Source: an uncultured Flavobacteriales bacterium (GTDB lineage: Bacteria; Bacteroidota; Bacteroidia; Flavobacteriales; Schleiferiaceae). Taken from it: a stretch of 64,000 nt of DNA. The stretch spans positions 1 through 64,000 of the forward strand of contig CAJQHZ010000004.1 of the NCBI GenBank assembly GCA_905478295.1. The letters are read 5' to 3'. Position 1 is the stretch's first letter; each line of letters starts with the position of its first letter. The translations under genes were made by a program, and so were the position numbers. Positions 24,018 to 31,665 of the stretch are shown one piece after another. The notes under the pieces are model-generated. The model was not told the origin of the DNA and made no database searches. It was given only the letters and a program-made list of their open reading frames with translations.

Positions 24018-25867
24018 TAAAAATTTGCTTGATAGGTACTGTCTTCTCCGTAAATGACTACGTGTTGTTGACGGTATTCCTCATGCAGGTCCCCTTCAAA
24101 CATGCGTTCTTCTAATGCGTGACGTGTAATGGTATCGGTAAGGTACATTTCGGTCATTAAACTAGCAATGGGTGCCGCCCAGCGCGAACCCCAGTAGCCA
24201 TTTTCAATGATAACTGCCAGTGCAATTTTAGGTTGATCCTTCGGCGCAAAACTGACAAAAATGCTATGGTCTTGCCCGTGCGGGTTCTGCGCAGTACCCG
24301 TTTTTCCGCATTGCATGATATGCGGTATTCGTGAGCCTTTGGCTGTGCCATGTTCAAAAACAGCATACATTCCGTCGATGACTACATCAAAATGTTTTGG
24401 TGCAACAGTCGTGTATCGTGGAGTAATGAATGCCGAATCAATGGGGCCGTGGTCCGATTCTCTGATGATGTGAGGGGTATAGTAATAGCCACGGTTTGCA
24501 ATGGCCGCGGTCATATTAGCCAATTGGATTGGGGTTGCGACCAATTCTCCTTGCCCAATCCCGTTAGAAACAGAAGTAGCTCCTTTCCATGTTGAATAAC
24601 CTAAAAAACGGTCGTAATAGCTTGCATCAGGTATGAGGCCTTTACGTCCAGTTGGTAAATCATTCCCGAGAAAAGTACCCAAACCGAAGCTTTTAACGTG
24701 TTCGCTCCAGCGGTCCATTCCTGTATGCGCATCTCCACTCTTATCAATGGTCCTTTGGTAGATCGTACAGAAGTAGTTGTTACAGCTCTCAGATATAGCT
24801 TCGTTTAACGCTAGAGTGCCCCCTTTACAATGACAAGCCACGTGTAGTGATCCGAAATGGAATCCGTCATAACAGGTTATAGATGTTCTCGGAGTAATCA
24901 CACCTTCTTCCAGCCCTACCAGTGCGCCGATGAGTTTAAACGGTGATCCCGGTGGATATTCTGCTAAGATGCCTCGATCGAACAGCGGTTTGTTGATGCT
25001 GTCGTAGTACATGCGCGTATAATTCTTACTGCGCAATCGACCGACCAATTCGTTGGGGTCGTAACTAGGCGAGGTTACTAGTGCAAGAATTTCTCCGGTT
25101 TCTGGTTCTATTGCTACAATGGACCCGCGTTTTCCTTTCATCAGCGCTTCACCATACTGCTGCAGTGTGAGATCTATGCTACTCACTAGATCTCGTCCAG
25201 GAATTGGCATCTCGTCGTGTGCACCTTCTTTCCAGTTGCCCAGTCTGCGGTTTCGGTGATCCACAGTGAAATAGCGCTTGCCATGTGCTCCTTTCAGAAC
25301 TGTTTCATAGCTCTTATCTATCCCACTTTTTCCGACCAAATCTCCTTGAGAATAGGATGGGTTTGCACGAATAAAATCGGTATTGACTTCCCCGATAAAC
25401 CCGACTACATTAGCGCCATTTGTATGCGGATAGTTTCTTAGAATCCGTTTTGAAGCGTAGAATCCTGGAAATGCTTTAAGTTCTGATTTAATTTGTGTAT
25501 AGGTAGATTTCGAGAGCATTTTCATGAACATACTACTCCGAAAATAACTGTAGTTTTTCGCCTTCTCTAATTGCTCTTTGATTACTGAAACCTCAAGATC
25601 TAAAAGACGTCCGAGGGCCGCTGTATCCAAATCCGTTATTAAATAGGGGCTCACCATTAAATCGTATGCTGGACTATTCCCTATGAGTAGTCGGCCGTCT
25701 CTATCGTATACATATCCTCTAGGGGCATAAAGTTTTTCCCCTGCCGTAGCGTTGCGTTCGGCCCTTGCGGCATAGTCGTCATTGATGACTTGCACCTGAA
25801 AAAGTCGATACAAGAAGAGTAAGCCGACTAAAGTTAGACCCAAATAAAAAGCACTACTACGCGGCAT
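24017..25867 (-). CDS. mrdA: Penicillin-binding protein 2 (elongasome transpeptidase)
   Basis: 616 residues. Single N-terminal anchor (FYLGLTLVGLLFLYRLFQV), pedestal domain with GEKLYAPRGYVYDRDGRLL, then the transpeptidase: SXXK as PPGSPFK (instead of the more common PGSTFK, but Ser and Lys intact), SXN as ESCNN, and KTG as CGKTGTAQNP. Cross-links peptidoglycan during side-wall growth together with RodA. Several extracytoplasmic Cys residues (TCYDGF, ACHCKG, CNNYFC) could form disulfides. It overlaps mreD by 11 bases. Confidence 0.96.
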   Translation of the reverse strand: MPRSSAFYLGLTLVGLLFLYRLFQVQVINDDYAARAERNATAGEKLYAPRGYVYDRDGRLLIGNSPAYDLMVSPYLITDLDTAALGRLLDLEVSVIKEQLEKAKNYSYFRSSMFMKMLSKSTYTQIKSELKAFPGFYASKRILRNYPHTNGANVVGFIGEVNTDFIRANPSYSQGDLVGKSGIDKSYETVLKGAHGKRYFTVDHRNRRLGNWKEGAHDEMPIPGRDLVSSIDLTLQQYGEALMKGKRGSIVAIEPETGEILALVTSPSYDPNELVGRLRSKNYTRMYYDSINKPLFDRGILAEYPPGSPFKLIGALVGLEEGVITPRTSITCYDGFHFGSLHVACHCKGGTLALNEAISESCNNYFCTIYQRTIDKSGDAHTGMDRWSEHVKSFGLGTFLGNDLPTGRKGLIPDASYYDRFLGYSTWKGATSVSNGIGQGELVATPIQLANMTAAIANRGYYYTPHIIRESDHGPIDSAFITPRYTTVAPKHFDVVIDGMYAVFEHGTAKGSRIPHIMQCGKTGTAQNPHGQDHSIFVSFAPKDQPKIALAVIIENGYWGSRWAAPIASLMTEMYLTDTITRHALEERMFEGDLHEEYRQQHVVIYGEDSTYQANF

Positions 25868-26360
25868 ATTTTTTCGAGAATAAGGCGTGAGTAATAGCGA
25901 GCAAGACTAAGGTAATTAGACTAGAGATAACAATTCTAACCACAAGCAGCACGGGGTTATCGAAGCCATAATTCTCAGCTGTAAAAAGGACAGTGTGATG
26001 CAGTAAAACCAGCACCGACGAAGTGGTCAAATAGGGTACTAATGCGAGATGCGAAACACCTTCGTTGTTGTCCGATTTTCTATAGCCAATCAACGCATTC
26101 TCTACCCAAGGTTTTGCAGTAACTAATGCCAAACAAGCCAAAGTATGTGCTCCACCGCTCTGTTCGAAGGCGTCCATAATGCTGCCTACTGTAAAAGCTA
26201 TCGCGTAAAGACCCATTCGAGTGACACCGAAAGGAAGCCAGAGAAAAAACCACAAATAGAGATATGGATTGCCGTAGACCGTTAAAGGTAAATCCTGCAG
26301 AAACCCCCATTGGACAAGAAGTACTGCTACTAGCCACAAAATATTTTTTACAATGGTCAT
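25857..26360 (-). CDS. mreD: Rod shape-determining protein MreD
   Basis: 167 residues, hydrophobic, five or so predicted membrane helices, starting MTIVKNILWLVAVLLVQW. Sequence conservation of MreD is low and the call rests on size, topology and position between mreC and PBP2. The start overlaps the mreC stop by 4 bases (ATGA). In E. coli MreD links MreC and the synthases in the elongasome. Confidence 0.85.
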   Translation of the reverse strand: MTIVKNILWLVAVLLVQWGFLQDLPLTVYGNPYLYLWFFLWLPFGVTRMGLYAIAFTVGSIMDAFEQSGGAHTLACLALVTAKPWVENALIGYRKSDNNEGVSHLALVPYLTTSSVLVLLHHTVLFTAENYGFDNPVLLVVRIVISSLITLVLLAITHALFSKKYAA

Positions 26361-27148
26361 AGGGCCGGTACCTGTAATGAATCTAAACTACCCGCATCTT
26401 TCAACTTGCTGATGTAGAGCCAGTTCATGTTTTTATAGTCGGCACTTAGTGCCACTTTCGCTGTCCATGTAAGGTCTTCATTGTTTTGAACTGCACTGAT
26501 CACAATACCGGTCAATGTGGATGGCCCCACCGAGGTTCGGGTAAAACTATATACACTATCACCAGGCATAGGCCTGTTCTCACGTTGTATATCGATCAGT
26601 GTTGCCCAGGAAGGGTCAGTACCGTCCCAATGCAATTCTCCCAAACCCTTTCCTGAAATGCGAGCCCCAATATTTCCTTTACTATGCAATACTGGCGTAA
26701 TATGGGAATATGCATCACTAACTTCTACAACCGACCCTATCCAGCCGTTTGCGGACATTGCACCCATTCCTGGGTGAATGCCATCTCTGCGACCGGCATG
26801 AACTATGATGTAATTATTTCTTTTAGTGTACGAATAGTCTACGATACGTGCCGGTATGAAATCGTAGTCCGTAGAATTTGAAAAATGATTTGCAGAAGCC
26901 CTTGTTCCTCCAGAGCGAAGTCTTGCATTCTCACGGGCCAATTCCTCATTGATTGCCTCGAGTCGCCAATACTGCTTCCAGCCAGATAAACCATTATGAA
27001 CTGTGGCGACTGCACCGAAGCCCACATTGTTTAATCTGTGTTCTGCTAATGGATTTTTAAGCGAATGACGCAATAGCGCAATGAGCACGAACACTAAGAG
27101 CAACAGAGTGCTTCGATACTTTGCGAAGAAAAGTATCAGTTGCCGCAT
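26357..27148 (-). CDS. mreC: Rod shape-determining protein MreC
   Basis: 263 residues. N-terminal membrane anchor (RSTLLLLVFVLIALLRHSL) then a short coiled coil (EAINEELARENARLRSG), and a beta-barrel periplasmic part with IPARIVDYSYTKRNNYIIVHAGRRDGIHPGMG and the GNIGARISGKGLGELHW segment. MreC forms filaments that activate PBP2. Bacteroidota proteins are shorter than the ~370 residues of E. coli MreC. It lies 13 bases after mreB. Confidence 0.93.
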   Translation of the reverse strand: MRQLILFFAKYRSTLLLLVFVLIALLRHSLKNPLAEHRLNNVGFGAVATVHNGLSGWKQYWRLEAINEELARENARLRSGGTRASANHFSNSTDYDFIPARIVDYSYTKRNNYIIVHAGRRDGIHPGMGAMSANGWIGSVVEVSDAYSHITPVLHSKGNIGARISGKGLGELHWDGTDPSWATLIDIQRENRPMPGDSVYSFTRTSVGPSTLTGIVISAVQNNEDLTWTAKVALSADYKNMNWLYISKLKDAGSLDSLQVPAL

Positions 27149-27161
27149 AATAGTGTTTTAT

Positions 27162-28190
27162 TTAGCTTTCTAATATTGTCTTGAAATGTTCGATGTTTTT
27201 CAACACGATGCCCGTTCCTCGGACGACGGCGCGCAAAGGATCTTCAGCGACATATACAGGTAAGTCGGTTTTTGTCGAAATACGCTTATGTAAACCTCGA
27301 AGCATAGAGCCGCCACCTGCTAGGTAGATCCCACTATTGTAGATATCGGCAGCTAATTCTGGTGGGGTATTACTTAAGGCTTCCATTACGGCATCTTCTA
27401 CTCTAGTGATGCTTTTTTCTAAAGCACGAGCTATTTCTGTATGCGTTACCTGTACTTGCTTTGGCTTTCCAGAAAGAAGATCACGTCCCTGAACCGGATA
27501 AGGCTCTGGAATTTCGTCTAATTCTTCTTGAGCTGCACCCACGGCAATTTTAATATTCTCCGCCGTACGTTCTCCAACATAAAGATTGTGCTGCGCCCGC
27601 ATGAACAAGGCAATATCATTGGTAAATACATCACCGGCTACCTTAATGCTTTTATCACAAACAATACCGCCCATGGCTAATACTGCAATTTCCGTTGTCC
27701 CACCACCGATATCAATGATCATATTTCCTTTCGGTTCCAGTACATTGACACCTATACCAATAGCCGCAGCCATAGGTTCGTGAATGAGATACACTTCTTT
27801 GGCATTCGCACGTTCTGCCGAATCTTTTACAGCACGTTTTTCAACTTCTGTTATTCCAGAAGGAATACAAACTACCATTCTTAAGCTAGGGGGGAACAAA
27901 CGCTTTTCAAAGTCAGGGATGCTCTTTATGAGCTTCCGAATCATGTGCTCAGAAGCTTCGAAATCTGCAATTACGCCGTCTTTCAGCGGTCTAATAGTTT
28001 TAATGTTTTCATGCGTTTTTCCGTGCATCTGCCTTGCCTCTTGACCTACGGCAATGATTTGACCCGTACGACGATCTATTGCAACGATAGACGGGGAGTC
28101 AACGACCACCTTGTCTTGATAAGTAATAAGCGTATTGGCTGTACCCAAGTCAATCGCTATATCTTCTGTCATGAAACTAAACCAACCCAT
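27162..28190 (-). CDS. mreB: Rod shape-determining actin MreB
   Basis: 342 residues from the ATG at 28190 (MGWFSFMTEDIAIDLGTANT). The open frame runs upstream into purH, but known MreBs start just before this phosphate-1 motif. Other motifs: MIDIGGGTTEIAV (phosphate 2) and YLAGGGSMLRGL (adenosine). MreB forms membrane-bound filaments that guide lateral wall synthesis, so the cell is expected to be rod-shaped. It starts 19 bases after the purH stop. Confidence 0.97.
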   Translation of the reverse strand: MGWFSFMTEDIAIDLGTANTLITYQDKVVVDSPSIVAIDRRTGQIIAVGQEARQMHGKTHENIKTIRPLKDGVIADFEASEHMIRKLIKSIPDFEKRLFPPSLRMVVCIPSGITEVEKRAVKDSAERANAKEVYLIHEPMAAAIGIGVNVLEPKGNMIIDIGGGTTEIAVLAMGGIVCDKSIKVAGDVFTNDIALFMRAQHNLYVGERTAENIKIAVGAAQEELDEIPEPYPVQGRDLLSGKPKQVQVTHTEIARALEKSITRVEDAVMEALSNTPPELAADIYNSGIYLAGGGSMLRGLHKRISTKTDLPVYVAEDPLRAVVRGTGIVLKNIEHFKTILES

Positions 28191-28209
28191 ATGTTGAAGG
28201 TAATAAAAA

Positions 28210-29715
28210 TTAGTGTTTGAAGTGACGAATTCCGGTGGTAACCATAGCCATTCCGTTTTCATCGCAATAGGCAATACTTTCTTTGTCACGAATGGAACCC
28301 CCAGGCTGAATAACACAGGTTATTCCAGCGTTATCTGCAATCTCTACACAATCCGGAAATGGAAAGAATGCATCAGATGCCATGGCAGCACCATTAAGGT
28401 TAAATCCAAAGCGTCCTGCCTTTTCAACAGCTTGATTCAATGCGTCGACACGTGAGGTTTGACCCGTACCGCTCGCAAGCAGTTGTCCGTCTTTGGCAAA
28501 AACTATGGTATTGCTTTTCGTATGCTTACAGACTTTAGCTGCGAAAATCATATCAGCGATTTGCTTATCAGTTGGGGCCAATTTTGTAACGGTCCCCATA
28601 TCTGTCTCAGCTTCCGTCAATGCATCTTTAGCTTGAACGAGTGTTCCATTTAACACTGTACGGACGTTGAATGCCGGTACCTCGTAATCTTTCAAAATCA
28701 GTAATACTCGATTTTTCTTTGACCTTAAGACCTCCAAAGCATCGTTATCGTAGGCTGGTGCAATGAGTACTTCGAAAAACAAAGTATTCATTTTCTCTGC
28801 TGTTGCCTTATCGACGGGTCTATTCGCTGCAATGACGCCGCCAAAAGCGCTCACGGGGTCACCAGCTAGAGCATCATCCCATGCCAGAGCTAACTCGGGA
28901 CGTGTAGCTAGACCACATGCGTTATTATGTTTAATAATTGCGATTGTAGTCTCTTCAAACTCTCTGATCAGATTGACCGTGGCATCAATATCCAAAAGGT
29001 TATTGTAGCTCAATGCTTTCCCATGAATCTGTTCGAGTGCATCTTCTAGGTTACCGAAAAATGCGGCTTCTTGGTGCGGATTTTCCCCGTAACGCAAGGT
29101 TTGCTTTTTCCGGTTGCTCATTTTTAGATCTAGGCGATCACCTGCAAAATAGCGGTGAATGGCGGTGTCGTAATGGCTGCTTTCATCGAATGCTTCTAAT
29201 GCATAGCGGCGACGAATCTCCAGTGTTGCACCAGCTTCGCTTTGTAAAACAGCTAAAGCATCTCCGTATTGCTCCATATTTGAAATGATCCAGCAATCGT
29301 TGAAGTTTTTCGCAGCTGCACGGATCAACGAAATCCCCCCGATGTCTATTTTCTCGATGATGTCTTGTTCCGGTGCTCCTGATGCGACAGTCGCTTCAAA
29401 AGGGTAGAGGTCAACAATCACCAAGTCGAAATATGGAATATCAAATTCACTCATCTGCGCCCTATCACCATCGTGTGCTCTTCGCGCTAGAATTCCGCCA
29501 AAAACTTTCGGGTGTAAGGTTTTTACACGACCACCTAAGATGGAAGGGTATGAAGTCAAATCTTCAACGCGTTCTACGGCAATGCCGCGATCTTCGATAA
29601 ATGCTTGAGTTCCCCCAGTAGAATAGATGGTAGTACCCATCTCTTTTAGGGCGTCAACAATAGGGCCTAAGCCATCTTTGTGAAATACAGAAATTAAGGC
29701 GTTTTGTATGCGCAT
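28210..29715 (-). CDS. purH: Bifunctional AICAR formyltransferase/IMP cyclohydrolase
   Basis: About 501 residues from ATG at 29715; a TTG immediately upstream gives only one extra residue. The N-terminal MGS-like cyclohydrolase domain begins IQNALISVFHKDGLG and has YSTGGTQAFIE. The C-terminal transformylase carries the KHNNACGLA motif with the catalytic Lys-His. Catalyses the last two steps to IMP. It heads the run purH-mreBCD-mrdA-rodA; linking a purine gene to cell-shape genes is, as I recall, common in Bacteroidota. Confidence 0.96.
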   Translation of the reverse strand: MRIQNALISVFHKDGLGPIVDALKEMGTTIYSTGGTQAFIEDRGIAVERVEDLTSYPSILGGRVKTLHPKVFGGILARRAHDGDRAQMSEFDIPYFDLVIVDLYPFEATVASGAPEQDIIEKIDIGGISLIRAAAKNFNDCWIISNMEQYGDALAVLQSEAGATLEIRRRYALEAFDESSHYDTAIHRYFAGDRLDLKMSNRKKQTLRYGENPHQEAAFFGNLEDALEQIHGKALSYNNLLDIDATVNLIREFEETTIAIIKHNNACGLATRPELALAWDDALAGDPVSAFGGVIAANRPVDKATAEKMNTLFFEVLIAPAYDNDALEVLRSKKNRVLLILKDYEVPAFNVRTVLNGTLVQAKDALTEAETDMGTVTKLAPTDKQIADMIFAAKVCKHTKSNTIVFAKDGQLLASGTGQTSRVDALNQAVEKAGRFGFNLNGAAMASDAFFPFPDCVEIADNAGITCVIQPGGSIRDKESIAYCDENGMAMVTTGIRHFKH

Positions 29716-29749
29716 CAACGTGTGTGTTTTTGAAAAATGATGGAATAAA

Positions 29750-29757
29750 CAAAAGTA
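29750..29757 (-). promoter_or_regulatory. Candidate -7 element for purH and the cell-shape operon
   Basis: TACTTTTG on the minus strand, full match to TAnnTTTG, 34 bases upstream of the purH ATG. The whole six-gene run has no other visible promoter. Confidence 0.4.
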
Positions 29758-29793
29758 ATGTTTTCGAGCCGTGGGATTGTCTTTTTATTCTGC

Positions 29794-29801
29794 TAATTTT
29801 G
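29794..29801 (+). promoter_or_regulatory. Candidate -7 element for the ABC-type permease
   Basis: TAATTTTG, a full TAnnTTTG match, divergent from the purH element. A TTG lies 14 bases upstream, closer than usual. It supports a permease start downstream of about 29808. Confidence 0.35.
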
Positions 29802-29819
29802 AAGGAAATCCTGACCGCA

Positions 29820-31073
29820 TTGCTACTATTATTAAGACTTATTCGAGAAAGCGTCCTGTTTGCTGTTATTTCTCTGGCAGCGAATAAGTTACGTACGTTA
29901 TTGTCCCTATTGGGTATTACCATTGGGATCTTCGCAATCATCCTTGTTTATTCGATAGTAGATTCCTTAGAAAAGAACATTCGAGACAGCGTAAGCCAAT
30001 TAGGCGATAACGTCGTGTATATACAGAAATGGCCCTGGGGAGGGGGAGGTGAGTACGCTTGGTGGAAATACCTAAATCGCCCAGTGCCTCTGAAAAATGA
30101 ATCGGAACTGCTACGTAAACGCAGTCAATATTCTGAAAATATCGCTTTTGGAAGTTCTTTAAATGGGGCTACTGCAAAATTTGAAAGCAACAGTACGAGT
30201 GGCATCGAAGTATTAGGAACAACGTTTGAGTACGCTCAAATATGGGATTTTGAGCTTGCTCAAGGCCGTTATTTTACAGAGTTAGAGATGAGTGCCGGTC
30301 GGCCATACTGCATTATTGGAGCAGATATCGCTGAAGGGCTTTTCCTTAATCGCGAGAGCTGTGTAGGGGAACGCATCACCATTGAAGGTCAAAAATTGAC
30401 CATAATAGGAGTGTTTGAAAAAGTTGGCCAGAGCCTAGTTGGTCAAAGCTACGATCGCCAAGTATTGGTGCCCTTTACGTTCGTTCGCACTGTGGTCAAT
30501 ACCGATCGAAACGATCAAAACCTGATTATGGTAAGCGCGAAGCCAGGTGTGCCTTTGGACCAATTAAAAGATGAGCTCACTGGGATAATGCGCTCTTTAC
30601 GTCGACTGCGTCCTGGAGCTGATGATGACTTTGCATTGAATGATCCGTCGCTCATTAAAAACCAGTTGGATTCCCTTTTTGGAGTGTTGGGTATAGTTGG
30701 CACAGTCATCGGAGGATTTTCTATACTGGTTGGTGGTTTTGGTATTGCCAACATCATGTTTGTGAGTGTTCGAGAGCGTACAAACGAAATTGGCATTCAA
30801 AAAGCGCTAGGTGCAAAGAACTTTATGGTCCTTTTTCAATTTTTAACCGAGAGCGTTGTGCTCTGTTTGATTGGGGGAATTATGGGATTAATACTTGTCG
30901 CCTTAGGTGCCTATGCCGCGACAAAAGTCTTTGATTTTGAAATTGCTTTAAGCCTATCGAATGTTTTTGTTGGTATTGGCTTAAGTGCATTGATAGGCTT
31001 AATTTCAGGTTTTGTTCCAGCTTGGATGGCGGCCCGCTTGAATCCGGTCGATGCGATTCGAATGAATGCTTAG
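29820..31073 (+). CDS. MacB/FtsX-type ABC transporter permease
   Basis: About 417 residues if started at TTG 29820 (MLLLLRLIRESVLFAV); alternatives are TTG 29799 or the GTG at 29724, which would cross the promoter-like element. No ATG is usable. Topology is that of MacB: one N-terminal helix (LLSLLGITIGIFAIILVYS), a ~220-residue periplasmic domain, then three C-terminal helices with the FtsX signature VRERTNEIGIQKALGAKN. Such permeases drive lipoprotein, peptide or drug export with a separate ATPase. No ATPase or adaptor gene is adjacent. Confidence 0.85.
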   Translation: MLLLLRLIRESVLFAVISLAANKLRTLLSLLGITIGIFAIILVYSIVDSLEKNIRDSVSQLGDNVVYIQKWPWGGGGEYAWWKYLNRPVPLKNESELLRKRSQYSENIAFGSSLNGATAKFESNSTSGIEVLGTTFEYAQIWDFELAQGRYFTELEMSAGRPYCIIGADIAEGLFLNRESCVGERITIEGQKLTIIGVFEKVGQSLVGQSYDRQVLVPFTFVRTVVNTDRNDQNLIMVSAKPGVPLDQLKDELTGIMRSLRRLRPGADDDFALNDPSLIKNQLDSLFGVLGIVGTVIGGFSILVGGFGIANIMFVSVRERTNEIGIQKALGAKNFMVLFQFLTESVVLCLIGGIMGLILVALGAYAATKVFDFEIALSLSNVFVGIGLSALIGLISGFVPAWMAARLNPVDAIRMNA

Positions 31074-31075
31074 GG

Positions 31076-31531
31076 TTACAAGCGTTCAGCTATAAATTCA
31101 GCTACCCATTCTAAAAGAGCATGGTCTTCCGCTGTAAACGGGTCCAATTCATGAGAGTCGATATCAATCTGTCCTACCAATTTGTTTTGCGCGTAAATAG
31201 GAACGACAATCTCACTTTTTGTAGTCAAACTGCAGGCTAAGTAATTATCTTGAGCGTGTACATCTGGAACTTCAAAGGTTTTTCCTGAGAGCGCTACTTG
31301 ACCGCAGATGCCTCGTCCATAGGGAATGCTTGTGTGGTCTGTTGCCTCGCCGACATACGCCCCCAATTCTAATTGGCCTTTAAGGTCATTCATCCAATAC
31401 AAACCGGTCCAATTGTAATAGTGTACTTGTTTGTCAAGAACTTCAACAGTCCATTTCTGTAGGTCTTTACCACGCAGGTGGGCTACTTTTTGGAGCTCGG
31501 CTTTGATTTTTTCGAATTCAATAGATGTCAT
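31076..31531 (-). CDS. GAF-domain protein, free methionine-(R)-sulfoxide reductase-like
   Basis: 151 residues from the ATG at 31531; the longer frame would run into the promoter of the next plus-strand gene. The fold and motifs NWTGLYW, GRGICGQVA, VPDVHAQDNYLACS and SEIVVPI match fRMsr (MsrC). The Cys of GICG and LACS correspond to two of the three reductase cysteines. The third, upstream of the GRG turn, appears absent (ATDHTSIPYGRG). It may use only two Cys, or it may be a GAF sensor. It ends convergently 2 bases after the permease stop. Confidence 0.8.
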   Translation of the reverse strand: MTSIEFEKIKAELQKVAHLRGKDLQKWTVEVLDKQVHYYNWTGLYWMNDLKGQLELGAYVGEATDHTSIPYGRGICGQVALSGKTFEVPDVHAQDNYLACSLTTKSEIVVPIYAQNKLVGQIDIDSHELDPFTAEDHALLEWVAEFIAERL

Positions 31532-31665
31532 AACAGCAAGATTGTTGATGGAATAACGGTTTAATTGCGTAAACGTAGCACGATTATTGCTTTTCAATTG
31601 CGAAATTAGCAACAATATGAGCTTAAGTTTTGTTGAAGCTCTAATTATTAACCCAAATACCTGAT

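Noticed and set aside
28191-28316. 42-residue N-terminal extension of MreB
   Set aside because: Runs into purH and precedes the universal MreB start; the ATG at 28190 fits the family.
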